From a virus: DNA of 64,000 bases. Position 1 is the first letter of the stretch. Each line of letters begins with the position of its first letter. The position numbers and the translations under genes were made by a program. Below the pieces are notes generated by a model. It saw only the letters and a program-made list of their open reading frames with translations, was not told the origin of the DNA and did no database searches. The stretch covers positions 1 to 64,000 of the IMG/VR virus record IMGVR_UViG_3300028133_000003; one strand, 5' to 3'. Shown piece after piece: positions 38,117 through 46,303 of the stretch.

Positions 38117-38983
38117 TTATCCAGTGAAAAAGTAATCAACACCTTCATCTCCTTTTATTTCTTCCACTATGGCATCAACTTCCTCTCTACCTTCACCAGA
38201 GATTAAATCGTAATTAATAGTAATATTACCTGGTAAGTTAAACTGAAATGTACCTACTATTCTAGCTAATTGAATTTTAGCCATACCGCAACAATATCTA
38301 ATGAATGCTTCATCTTGAAAAAGATCACAGTCAGGTATAGTATTATAAACTTGGAAAATACATGCTCCATTTTTTGGTAGCTCACCCATAAATCTAAACT
38401 TCTTAGTTAACCTATTATAGTTATATGATATTTGAGCCTGTAGAGCTTGCCTTGCATTATCAATAAACTTAGAATTAATTACATAATACATAAGCTCTTC
38501 AGAACCAATACCTGCACCATATACATCAGAGTAAATAAATTTGTCTAATGAAAAATCAGGATCACCTGCTGAAAATGAATTATCGCCAAATCCACCATCT
38601 TCGCCAGAAAAACCATTTATTTGAAATACATTATTAACTGCGTAAACCGTTGGGGGCATTTTTACAACCCCTCTAGGATTATTAACATCCTTCTCTGTTA
38701 ATACATTAGGATTAGCTCCCGATGTTGAGCTATGGCTTATACCTTGTTTAAAGTCGTTTTCTTGCCAAGCAGATCTAGGTAATGCAATAAACATTTCCTC
38801 AACACTATCTTCATATATTTTATAAAAGTAATCTTTTGCCCTACTAATAATATGAGCAAGTTCTTTCTTAGGTACTGTAAAAGGTATTTGGCAACCTACT
38901 GTGAGGTCATCATTTATCTCTTTAATAAGAGCATCCAAACATTCTTGGTTATCTGGGTTACACCAACTTTTATTCCTAGCCAT
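38117..38983 (-). CDS. Virion structural protein, unknown family
   Basis: The 288-aa protein has a helical N-terminus with two cysteines (SWCNPDNQECLDALIKEI), an internal helix (IISRAKDYFYKIYEDSVEEM), and a conserved-looking C-terminal region with a Cys pair (FIRYCCGMAKIQLARIVG) followed by strands (FNLPGNITINYDLI). It sits between gp25 and the amidoligase-like gene. This resembles the size and mixed fold of connector or tail-completion proteins, but I cannot name it. Confidence 0.5.
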   Translation of the reverse strand: MARNKSWCNPDNQECLDALIKEINDDLTVGCQIPFTVPKKELAHIISRAKDYFYKIYEDSVEEMFIALPRSAWQENDFKQGISHSSTSGANPNVLTEKDVNNPRGVVKMPPTVYAVNNVFQINGFSGEDGGFGDNSFSAGDPDFSLDKFIYSDVYGAGIGSEELMYYVINSKFIDNARQALQAQISYNYNRLTKKFRFMGELPKNGACIFQVYNTIPDCDLFQDEAFIRYCCGMAKIQLARIVGTFQFNLPGNITINYDLISGEGREEVDAIVEEIKGDEGVDYFFTG

Positions 38984-38987
38984 ATCT

Positions 38988-40286
38988 TTACTTAATTTTT
39001 TCTATTTCTATTACTTCAGTTTTATCGCCAAACTTAGCAAGAGGTGTTGCTCTACCTTGTCTAAATATACCTCCAATCATCTCACCACTAAATACACCTC
39101 TTTTACCAAATACATAACTGTCTTCACAAATTACATTTTTGCTAACATATGATTCTTCTATTTTACAATCTTCTACTACGGTAGCACCAAATAAGTTAGA
39201 TTCAAATACTGATGCATTCTTAAGGTCACATCCAAAGATATCACAATTAACTATATTTCCTTGAATAACTGAATCAACAATATCAACACCGCTTATTTCA
39301 AAACATCTCATTAGTTTAGCATCTTTAATTTGTATTCTTCCGGTATCACTATCATAATTAATTAAACCTTCATTCATATCAGCCCTAGTAATTAAATCAA
39401 AAATCTTTTCTCTAATTTTAGGGTAATACATTTCAACAATTTGATCATATGTTTTTAGATCAATCATTAAATGAACATTCGGAAATTTTTCTTTAAATGA
39501 AGAATAGGTTCGATAAGATTCAACAACAGTTTTATGTTTTTCTAAAATCTTATCTAAAACTTTTAAGTCAGATTCATTGTATTGTGGATTAACCAAAGTT
39601 TCATACAATGAAGTAATAAAATGTTCGGTCATTGAAAGTATTGTAGAATACCTCTTTTCATAATCGGCACCACCAAGATACCTAAATTCAATATAACCTT
39701 TTTGTAACTTTTCAAAATTAATGCCATAATACTTCTCTTTGACAAACATATAGTTTTTCCAAAGATTTTTTTCCGGGGAAGGTTGAGTCATACCACTTAA
39801 AGGTACAATAAACTTTATAGATTTTGCATAAACAGAATCTCTTCTATTTGGAAAGGCTTCATATACTTTGTTTTCATCAAAGTTAAGTACAAATTTACCT
39901 ACATCTAATTTAGACATATTAACAATAGGTCCTAGTTTCTTTCCATCAAATGCAATGTTAACATGAATCGAGCATCTTTCATTAGTCTTACCGTTTTCTC
40001 TAATCCATTTTAATGTTTTAGCCATAACCAACTTAGCCTCAACAAAAGGTAGTGGGCCGGTTACTAGCTCAATCATTCCAGTACCACCAGAGTTATCCGG
40101 TTCTAGTTTAAAAATATCTTGAGTAGGAGTAAAATCGCTATGCGCCTTTTCCTCTACTCTAATTGTCTTGTTTAAAGTTTGTGCTAAGTTATCTTTAGTA
40201 GCATCAAGGTTTTCGTTTGAAAAGAATTCAAACTCAAAACCTATCTTTGAAGAATGTATAGCATTTAATTGTTCGTTAGAATACAT
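38988..40286 (-). CDS. Amidoligase-like enzyme fused to a beta-helix
   Basis: The 432-aa protein shows the signature of the COOH-NH2 ligase (amidoligase) family: IGFEFEFFS (15-23, E18 and E20), MIELVTGPL (71-79), CSIHVNIAF (105-113, H108 and N110) and YIEFRYLGG (198-206, E200 and R202). These match the metal and ATP-binding residues of glutamine-synthetase-like amidoligases, which join carboxyl and amino groups in peptides or peptidoglycan-like substrates. From about 310 to 425 a pentapeptide-like, right-angled beta-helix follows (VDIVDSVIQG, NCDIFGCDLK, ASVFESNLFG). It lies inside the baseplate block with its own promoter-like motif. The target is unknown. Confidence 0.65.
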   Translation of the reverse strand: MYSNEQLNAIHSSKIGFEFEFFSNENLDATKDNLAQTLNKTIRVEEKAHSDFTPTQDIFKLEPDNSGGTGMIELVTGPLPFVEAKLVMAKTLKWIRENGKTNERCSIHVNIAFDGKKLGPIVNMSKLDVGKFVLNFDENKVYEAFPNRRDSVYAKSIKFIVPLSGMTQPSPEKNLWKNYMFVKEKYYGINFEKLQKGYIEFRYLGGADYEKRYSTILSMTEHFITSLYETLVNPQYNESDLKVLDKILEKHKTVVESYRTYSSFKEKFPNVHLMIDLKTYDQIVEMYYPKIREKIFDLITRADMNEGLINYDSDTGRIQIKDAKLMRCFEISGVDIVDSVIQGNIVNCDIFGCDLKNASVFESNLFGATVVEDCKIEESYVSKNVICEDSYVFGKRGVFSGEMIGGIFRQGRATPLAKFGDKTEVIEIEKIK

Positions 40287-40290
40287 AGTT

Positions 40291-40323
40291 ATCCTGATTT
40301 GTTTATATATTCCAAACCAGGAT
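40291..40323. other. Hairpin enclosing a promoter-like motif
   Basis: An 11-bp inverted repeat (ATCCTGGTTTG / CAAATCAGGAT on the minus strand, one G-T pair) has GAATATATAAA as its loop. It fills the gap between the S1-domain gene and the amidoligase gene. It has no T tract. Confidence 0.5.
40303..40312 (-). promoter_or_regulatory. Promoter-like motif GAATATATAA
   Basis: The minus strand reads GAATATATAA, 16 bases before the amidoligase start codon and within the loop of the hairpin at 40291-40323. Confidence 0.5.
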
Positions 40324-40328
40324 AGAGG

Positions 40329-41501
40329 TTATACTAAGTTCATAGTAATCTTGCGATCACTAACATTTACACTTCCAATTTTAATATTAACAATATCACC
40401 TTTGGTAAGCTCTGTATTTTTTAACTTTGTTTTATGAATAAGACCACTTATGCCTTTTTCTAATTCTACGAATGCACCATACTTAGTTACTTTTGTAACT
40501 TTACCTTCTGTAACCATCATAGGTTTATATTTATCATCAGCACCATCCCATAAGTCAATCTTAGGACCTTCTTGGCTTAGGATAATTTTTCTATCTGATA
40601 TGATTTCCTTTGTCCAGAAATTAATTTCATCTCCTGGTTTAATATTTCTATTATCAAATTCTTTTAATGTAGATTCATCTAATTCATTTTTAGGAATAAG
40701 ACCAGTTAGAGATTCATTAAACTCAGCAAATATTCCAAACTTAGTTGTACCTGTTACAAACCCAGTGATATGTTCTTTAATATTTTCTCTAAGATTTTCT
40801 ACTGCAGTAGGAATCATGGTTCTTAAATATTCTCTATGAGATACTACAATAGTTTGTTTTTCATTTGAATATGTAATAGGCATTACGATTAATTCTTTAC
40901 CTACTATAGCTTCAAAATTATGTAATTTATTTAGTCCTCCTAATGAACCTGGCATAAAGCATTGTACTCCACCAACTTCAACCCAATAACCGCCATGTAT
41001 AAGTTCTTTTACTTTACCTTTAAATCCAATTCCTTTATCACCTATGGCATTGTAAATTTCATTACGCTTAACTTCATCCATTGCATCACTTATAGAAGCA
41101 TAAAGAGTACCTTGTTTATAACTCTTAACCTTTATATCAACAGACATTCCTACTTCTAATTGATCAACAATTTCTTTAGGTTCTTTTTCTAAATTACAAA
41201 CTGCCGTATTCTTTTTTGAAATATCAACTAATGCTTCTATCTTAACTTCGATATCTTCACCGTCAACATTTCGTATTTCTTTTTTGATATATGCTATCTC
41301 GCCTTCAGTAATATAATTTGTACTTTCTTCAGATTTCTGTACCTTCTCAGCTTCTTCATCTGCCATATCATATAAAGCCATTGCTTCGGCTGCATACATT
41401 TCGGTGCTCATTAACTTAGTTCCTTTAGGTACTTTAACTTTAACTACTTTAGTGTCAAATGGATCATCACTTAATTGGATTGTGATTTCTTGTTCTGTCA
41501 T
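40329..41501 (-). CDS. S1-domain RNA-binding protein
   Basis: The 390-aa protein carries three clear S1 OB-fold domains and a possible partial one. One is at about 155-225 (FKGKVKELIHGGYWVEVGG), one at about 245-305 (HITGFVTGTTKFGIFAEF, then TGLIPKNEL), and one at about 330-388 (TEGKVTKVTKYGAFVELE, then GLIHKTKL). It is shorter than bacterial ribosomal protein S1, which has four to six domains. It could bind mRNA and the 30S subunit and steer initiation, or act as a general RNA-binding factor. The N-terminal 60 residues are acidic and unlike S1. It sits in the tail gene block, an odd place for an RNA-binding protein. Confidence 0.85.
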   Translation of the reverse strand: MTEQEITIQLSDDPFDTKVVKVKVPKGTKLMSTEMYAAEAMALYDMADEEAEKVQKSEESTNYITEGEIAYIKKEIRNVDGEDIEVKIEALVDISKKNTAVCNLEKEPKEIVDQLEVGMSVDIKVKSYKQGTLYASISDAMDEVKRNEIYNAIGDKGIGFKGKVKELIHGGYWVEVGGVQCFMPGSLGGLNKLHNFEAIVGKELIVMPITYSNEKQTIVVSHREYLRTMIPTAVENLRENIKEHITGFVTGTTKFGIFAEFNESLTGLIPKNELDESTLKEFDNRNIKPGDEINFWTKEIISDRKIILSQEGPKIDLWDGADDKYKPMMVTEGKVTKVTKYGAFVELEKGISGLIHKTKLKNTELTKGDIVNIKIGSVNVSDRKITMNLV

Positions 41502-41530
41502 TATTTTTTTATTAAGAGTGTTATTATAGA

Positions 41531-41540
41531 TTATATATTA
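41531..41540 (-). promoter_or_regulatory. Promoter-like motif TAATATATAA
   Basis: The minus strand reads GTAATATATAATC about 29 bases before the S1-domain start codon, in an 88-base gap with no gene. It lacks the leading GA of the best matches. Confidence 0.3.
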
Positions 41541-41589
41541 CTCGGTTTAGATTTAATTATTATACTTTTAAAAATGTAATAGTTTAAGA

Positions 41590-41868
41590 TTAGACTATAA
41601 CTCCTGGACCAGTTGTGGCACCAGTTTGAGCAGCAGGGGAACCTGCGGTAGCAACAGGAATTCCAGGAACCACGGTTGCTGATTGAATATATGTAGTAAT
41701 TGCCGGTCCAGCAACAGCAGCAAACGCAGCTGCACCTGCGGCAATCACAGTACCTTTATCATTTTGTTGAGTTCCTTCCGCTCCGGTAGAATATGAAGCC
41801 ATGGCTTCCATCCCTGCGACGAATGCAGCATCCATAGCTGCGGTAATTACTGGTGGTACTAAAGGCAT
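41590..41868 (-). CDS. Small alanine/glycine-rich structural protein
   Basis: The 92-aa protein is rich in Ala, Gly, Thr and Val, with a helical start (VITAAMDAAFVAGMEAMAS), a hydrophobic middle (VIAAGAAAFAAVAGPAITT) and a flexible Pro/Gly end. It lies next to the gp5-like spike gene and could be a spike-tip or hub-associated component, or a membrane-interacting virion protein. Not recognised. Confidence 0.5.
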   Translation of the reverse strand: MPLVPPVITAAMDAAFVAGMEAMASYSTGAEGTQQNDKGTVIAAGAAAFAAVAGPAITTYIQSATVVPGIPVATAGSPAAQTGATTGPGVIV

Positions 41869-41898
41869 AATTTATTGTTTTAATTTATAATTTATATA

Positions 41899-42813
41899 TC
41901 AGTCAGTTGTATTCTTAGCACTTAGTGCTGGTGCGGTAACTTTATTAGGCGGACTAGTAGGAGCACCTAAATTACCAATATGATAATGTGAATCAAATAT
42001 TCCTGCAAAAGTATCTCCCTTTATAACGGCCTCGGCTGCTGCCTCACCTAATTTAATTCTTGGGGAGTTAATATGTGTTTCACCTGTTGCAGTTACCACT
42101 GCGTTAACACAATTAATAAGAGTATCTGTTGTAGCATTAATTACGGTATCAGCTCCACTATTAATTGTAAACTGAGCAGAATGAGTAAAGGTTATATTTC
42201 CATCATTAAGCATTACCATAGAATCTCCATTAGCATTAATTATATGAACCGAGTTATCAGGTTTTACGTTAATTGTAGTTGGTCCTTCTGTAGTGGTATA
42301 ATCCATCATCAGACCTTTTTCTTCTGTAAAGAAAACTTTAATATGCTCACCTTCTCTTTCGTTAGTAACCGCAGGATCTCCAGATTGTAAATCACCAGTT
42401 AGACCAAATGCCGTATCATATATTAGTACATGTGAATTAGGGTAAGCGGCCTCTACCTCTGCCTTAGTCTCATCAGAAGGGTATAGTGACTCATGATATA
42501 CTGGAGCATAATAATTACCGTTATCAAAACTTACTCTTAATACAGTGCCTATTTTAGGGAATGAGAATGTTCCACTTCCTGTGTTACTTCCACCGGACGA
42601 AGCCACTGATGGTCTTGCCCAAGGTAATGATTCAGTTGGCATAATGTAAGCACTTGCCGGATCTTCAGGATCTGTTCTTTGATCCATCTTACCAAAGACC
42701 CTAACTTTACACCGTCCTTCAAAAATATCATCTGCATTATCTTCAACGATACCTATCCATTGCGTACCTTGTAAGTTATCATCCTTTAAATCTTTTGTTG
42801 TTAATTTTCCCAT
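41899..42813 (-). CDS. Baseplate spike protein, gp5/VgrG-like without lysozyme
   Basis: The 304-aa protein has an N-terminal OB-fold (QWIGIVEDNADDIFEGRCKVRV, with GTVLRVSFDNGNYYAPVY) and a C-terminal repeated beta-strand shaft (NVKPDNSVHIINANGDSMVM, FTHSAQFTINSGADTVIN). It ends near SHYHIGNLGAPTSPP, a shape common to gp5/VgrG and phage gp45 spikes. The lysozyme domain of T4 gp5 is absent, so cell-wall cutting must be done elsewhere. It would sit at the tail tip and pierce the outer membrane. The hub protein gene is two genes upstream. Confidence 0.75.
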   Translation of the reverse strand: MGKLTTKDLKDDNLQGTQWIGIVEDNADDIFEGRCKVRVFGKMDQRTDPEDPASAYIMPTESLPWARPSVASSGGSNTGSGTFSFPKIGTVLRVSFDNGNYYAPVYHESLYPSDETKAEVEAAYPNSHVLIYDTAFGLTGDLQSGDPAVTNEREGEHIKVFFTEEKGLMMDYTTTEGPTTINVKPDNSVHIINANGDSMVMLNDGNITFTHSAQFTINSGADTVINATTDTLINCVNAVVTATGETHINSPRIKLGEAAAEAVIKGDTFAGIFDSHYHIGNLGAPTSPPNKVTAPALSAKNTTD

Positions 42814-42818
42814 TATTA

Positions 42819-44225
42819 TTATTGATCAAAAATGTTAGTACTTGTGAATCCTCCACCTGGGCCTGATGGCCCACTACCAAATATATTTTCTGCACCGCTT
42901 AAGTCATCTCCGCTAGCAGAAGGTATCTGGCCAGAGAAAATGTTATCATCTATCGATTGATTTATACCTTGGGCAGCTTGCCCAGTTAATGCTTGTATAG
43001 CCGCACCGTTTAAAGATTGAATTAAAGATTGTGGATTGCTAATTGCACCAATCAATTGATTTCTTAAACCAAATACATTTCCAAATGCTAAGCCTTGTGT
43101 AAATGCATTAATTCTACTCTGGGCAAAATTAGTAGCTCCTTTTATAAGATTATCCTTAAGGCCAGTTAACTTACCTTCTATCTGATCCATTATTTGGTCT
43201 TTATCCCAAACCTTATTCTGTAAATTAAGTTTACCATTAATACCACTCGGTTGTAATCTACCCGTGTCTTTTAATGTAGAGTCATATCCTGCAAACTGAG
43301 ACTCCATCTCTATTGCCCCATATCCCCATTTCATAGATGATATTGCAAATTCAGTACCACCTCCACTAACATTTGTTACCGATTTAAACACTTCACTGGA
43401 CGCAGTAGGATCAAACGTACAATCACTGAATCTAAAAGTTAATCTAGAAGTATTATTATTTACAAATTTTGTTAAATCATTTTCTGGTGAATTAGCATTC
43501 CCTGCAGTTGCAGCCTTTCTTACACTATGAAATTTTCTAATTTCTAATACATCAATATCAACATTAAAAAATCTCAAATTAGACGGTAAAATATTTCTTC
43601 TGTATTTTACATCGTAACAGGCCATTTTATATAAGTTAAATAATGCAGTCATTTTTAAATCTATAGCTTCTAATAAACCTATAACAATACCTTCACCTTC
43701 AGCTGAGCCTGCAAAAGGATCTGTCATATCCATTGTTTTATTATATGCCTCAATCAAGCCTTCAATTGTCTGAAAGTAATAAGGCCTTTCACGCTGAACT
43801 TGTAAAATCCCTTGGCAAAACGCTCTTAAGTAATTAGCTCGCGTAACTTCACCTATCGTTTCTAAATAACCAACTGCAGTTTCACCAGCAGGATGAGAGC
43901 TCACGCTATTAGATAGCTCAGTTTGATCTTCCGCGTTATTACCAGGTGATGGTGCTATAGCACCACCAGTATCGCCAACGGTAGCTCCATTAAATAGTGG
44001 GCTCATTATATCAAATCTAATATTAAATCCTAAATAAGTAGGGTCATCTAATGTAGTAACACCATTACTTCCACCGGATGAATTAGTAGAAGGTGTAACA
44101 AATGTTTTTGCAAAATCATATGCAGTCGGAAACTGTCCTGTTAAATTACCTAACTTATCTGCACTCAAATAATTAAGAGGTGTACCTGCTGGATCAAGAG
44201 GATTATATAATTCAATTTTAGGCAT
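42819..44225 (-). CDS. Baseplate tube-like structural protein
   Basis: The 468-aa protein has a proline/asparagine-rich start, a helical core (YFQTIEGLIEAYNKTMDM, then LLEAIDLKMTALFNLYKMA), a beta region (NLRFFNVDIDVLEIRKF, TSRLTFRFSDCTFD), and a glycine/serine-rich end. This mix of tube-like strands and helices, next to the spike and hub genes, suggests a gp48/gp54-type tube initiator, enlarged relative to T4. The family is not certain. Confidence 0.45.
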   Translation of the reverse strand: MPKIELYNPLDPAGTPLNYLSADKLGNLTGQFPTAYDFAKTFVTPSTNSSGGSNGVTTLDDPTYLGFNIRFDIMSPLFNGATVGDTGGAIAPSPGNNAEDQTELSNSVSSHPAGETAVGYLETIGEVTRANYLRAFCQGILQVQRERPYYFQTIEGLIEAYNKTMDMTDPFAGSAEGEGIVIGLLEAIDLKMTALFNLYKMACYDVKYRRNILPSNLRFFNVDIDVLEIRKFHSVRKAATAGNANSPENDLTKFVNNNTSRLTFRFSDCTFDPTASSEVFKSVTNVSGGGTEFAISSMKWGYGAIEMESQFAGYDSTLKDTGRLQPSGINGKLNLQNKVWDKDQIMDQIEGKLTGLKDNLIKGATNFAQSRINAFTQGLAFGNVFGLRNQLIGAISNPQSLIQSLNGAAIQALTGQAAQGINQSIDDNIFSGQIPSASGDDLSGAENIFGSGPSGPGGGFTSTNIFDQ

Positions 44226-44237
44226 ATAGAATTTATT

Positions 44238-44247
44238 TTATTTATTC
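44238..44247 (-). promoter_or_regulatory. Promoter-like motif GAATAAATAA
   Basis: The minus strand reads GAATAAATAAAATAAA, 12 bases before the start of the 468-aa tube-like gene. It overlaps the end of the upstream hub gene only by proximity, in a 23-base gap. Confidence 0.4.
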
Positions 44248-44248
44248 A

Positions 44249-45745
44249 TTATGTAGAAGGTACTACTTCTCTTCTACGTAAATGTAATCTCTGTTTTAAT
44301 CCGGCGCCACCAGGTTGCGGACCTTTAGTTAAAAAATATTCCATCCCTGTTATAACATAAAAACCAGAAAGATATTCATTAATAACCCCAAATTGATTGT
44401 CAACATCACTACCTGCATTATCTGGGGTTTCTGCTCGACGAACTGAATCATTAGGTGCATTCTCATCATTCTCAGGTGCAGTTAAAACACCCTTTACCAT
44501 CTGAGCAGTTTCCATCATATGACAATAAATTCTACTATATCTTAATATAGCAGGATTAACCGTATCTAATTCTATAGTCATACCTAATTTATTGATCTCT
44601 GCAAGATTTTGAAAATTTTGTATAGATGCATAATAATAATTATCATGTACATTATCACCTTGTGTTCCTAGGAATTTAAATTTAACCTGTTCGTTTCTAG
44701 GTCCTTCTACTTCACCATTAATAGTTCTACCTTTTGTAACTGGTATCATTCCTTCTGTGTCGTTAGTTAAAGGATCAACAAATTCACTTATAAATTCTTT
44801 TGCATTTAAATCCCAATATTGAGTATATCTTTTGTAGCCATTATTTTTACTAATCCTACCACTGTTGTTAACCTGTTGATATTTAGATATGTATCTGGCA
44901 GTACCTTGAAAATCTAATTGGTTACTTAGCATATTAGGAAATGTGGTTTCACTATCTTCTTCATCTCCACTTCCCATAGTGTCCATTGCATTTTGTTGAA
45001 ACATTTGGCTAGTTTCTAAATCGTCTTCTTGTCCGAAAAATTTATTAGCATCAACAAATGTTAAATAATAGTAAGGATCAATATATGCAGTAAAAAATGA
45101 GTCATCACTTAAATATGAATTTGATGTTATATCTTCTATAAATTTTTGAGCAGTGTCATATGGGTTTGTCCAAATTTGCTGATCTGCAGTATCTTCAACA
45201 TTAGATGCATATCCTAATTTTAATTCTTCTGCTATTGCTTGTAAAGAATTCCAACTTGTATTATCCTGAAATTGTACCTTTTCCGTAAATAGGTTTGGGA
45301 CATGCATTCTACCTTCAACCATTAATTCTGGTGATGTATCCGTTGCACCCCCACCACCAAGAGGTGTTATTTTTTCAACAGTAAAATCAATTCTTATCGG
45401 CTTAAATGTAGTTTCATTACCTTGTGATCTAATATACAATTGAATAATATCCCCATCCTTTGGGAAAAATCTTGCAGTAAACATTCCATCTCTATCAAAA
45501 AAACTAAATCTACATGTTGGATAAAAACCTGTACAATTTAATTGGAACATTTCCAATCTATCACCTTGTACTTCATAGGAGTTAACTCTTATTAGAGGTA
45601 TCATTGTAGAAAACTTACTAGGCTTTTCCTTCATAGTAACACCATCAGAATTTTCGGTACCACTTTCTACGTCAGCCATTTCTAATTCATCAAGTTCAAT
45701 ACTAGGTTCTATTACTGTTAAAATATTTCTTTCTACTGCTGACAT
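44249..45745 (-). CDS. Baseplate hub protein, gp27/GpD-like
   Basis: The 498-aa protein shows the layout of tail hub proteins: an N-terminal beta domain with VNSYEVQGDRLEMFQLNCTG, FRF and DIIQLYIRSQ strands, then a helical insert (NSLQAIAEELKLGYASN, then DTAQKFIEDIT), then a second tube-like domain (FFTAYIDPYYYLTFVDANKFF). In T4, gp27 forms the trimeric hub that holds the gp5 spike. The spike gene is just downstream, which supports the call. Confidence 0.65.
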   Translation of the reverse strand: MSAVERNILTVIEPSIELDELEMADVESGTENSDGVTMKEKPSKFSTMIPLIRVNSYEVQGDRLEMFQLNCTGFYPTCRFSFFDRDGMFTARFFPKDGDIIQLYIRSQGNETTFKPIRIDFTVEKITPLGGGGATDTSPELMVEGRMHVPNLFTEKVQFQDNTSWNSLQAIAEELKLGYASNVEDTADQQIWTNPYDTAQKFIEDITSNSYLSDDSFFTAYIDPYYYLTFVDANKFFGQEDDLETSQMFQQNAMDTMGSGDEEDSETTFPNMLSNQLDFQGTARYISKYQQVNNSGRISKNNGYKRYTQYWDLNAKEFISEFVDPLTNDTEGMIPVTKGRTINGEVEGPRNEQVKFKFLGTQGDNVHDNYYYASIQNFQNLAEINKLGMTIELDTVNPAILRYSRIYCHMMETAQMVKGVLTAPENDENAPNDSVRRAETPDNAGSDVDNQFGVINEYLSGFYVITGMEYFLTKGPQPGGAGLKQRLHLRRREVVPST

Positions 45746-45746
45746 G

Positions 45747-46289
45747 TTAATTTGATTGTTTAGTAGTTCTACTTGGCAAGTTAGTTCCTAATTGAATTTT
45801 ACCACCGCTATATGTTTTAGCTTCTTGTCCTGGTTGTAGCATATTAGGTGGCATTGGTTGCTTTACACCATTTTCACTGCTCTTGGCTTTTTCTATTAAC
45901 CTTTGCATTCTTGCTTGATCCTTTTCACTCTGTCTACCAGTATCAACATAAGCCTCTTGTGTTGCATTAGGTCTTGATGCAGGATTAGGTCTTTTGTAAA
46001 CTAAATCTTTTCTACTTAAATTTGGGATAACTAAAATATCACCTTCACTAACAGTAAAAGGGTTAAATATATTGTTAACCACACATATAGCATCTATGAA
46101 CTCCCCACTTCCAAAATAAAGATTAGATATTTTATCAATCCTACCAATCTGATCAGGCTGAACATAATGTAAAGCTCTCACGCCTAAATCGGAATCATAA
46201 ACAAATGAAGGTGCGGTAAGATCCCAATAACCTTCACCAGTTTCATCTATGATTAATCTATTTTTTAATGTTAATGATTTTATTTCCAT
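45747..46289 (-). CDS. Baseplate wedge protein, gp53/LysM-like
   Basis: The 180-aa protein has a LysM-like segment (about 45-90): GRIDKISNLYFGSGEFID, then VNNIFNPFTVSEGDILVIP. T4 gp53 (196 aa) also has a LysM-like fold and clamps wedges in the inner baseplate. The C-terminal 80 residues are Gln/Arg/Lys-rich and likely flexible. It is one base from the hub gene. Gp53-type is the best fit. A generic tail LysM protein is the alternative. Confidence 0.6.
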   Translation of the reverse strand: MEIKSLTLKNRLIIDETGEGYWDLTAPSFVYDSDLGVRALHYVQPDQIGRIDKISNLYFGSGEFIDAICVVNNIFNPFTVSEGDILVIPNLSRKDLVYKRPNPASRPNATQEAYVDTGRQSEKDQARMQRLIEKAKSSENGVKQPMPPNMLQPGQEAKTYSGGKIQLGTNLPSRTTKQSN

Positions 46290-46303
46290 TTCCTATTAAT
46301 TTA

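Noticed and set aside
41899-42813. T4-type gp5 lysozyme
   Set aside because: The OB-fold and shaft are present, but the residues between them are too few for a lysozyme domain and no catalytic motif is seen.
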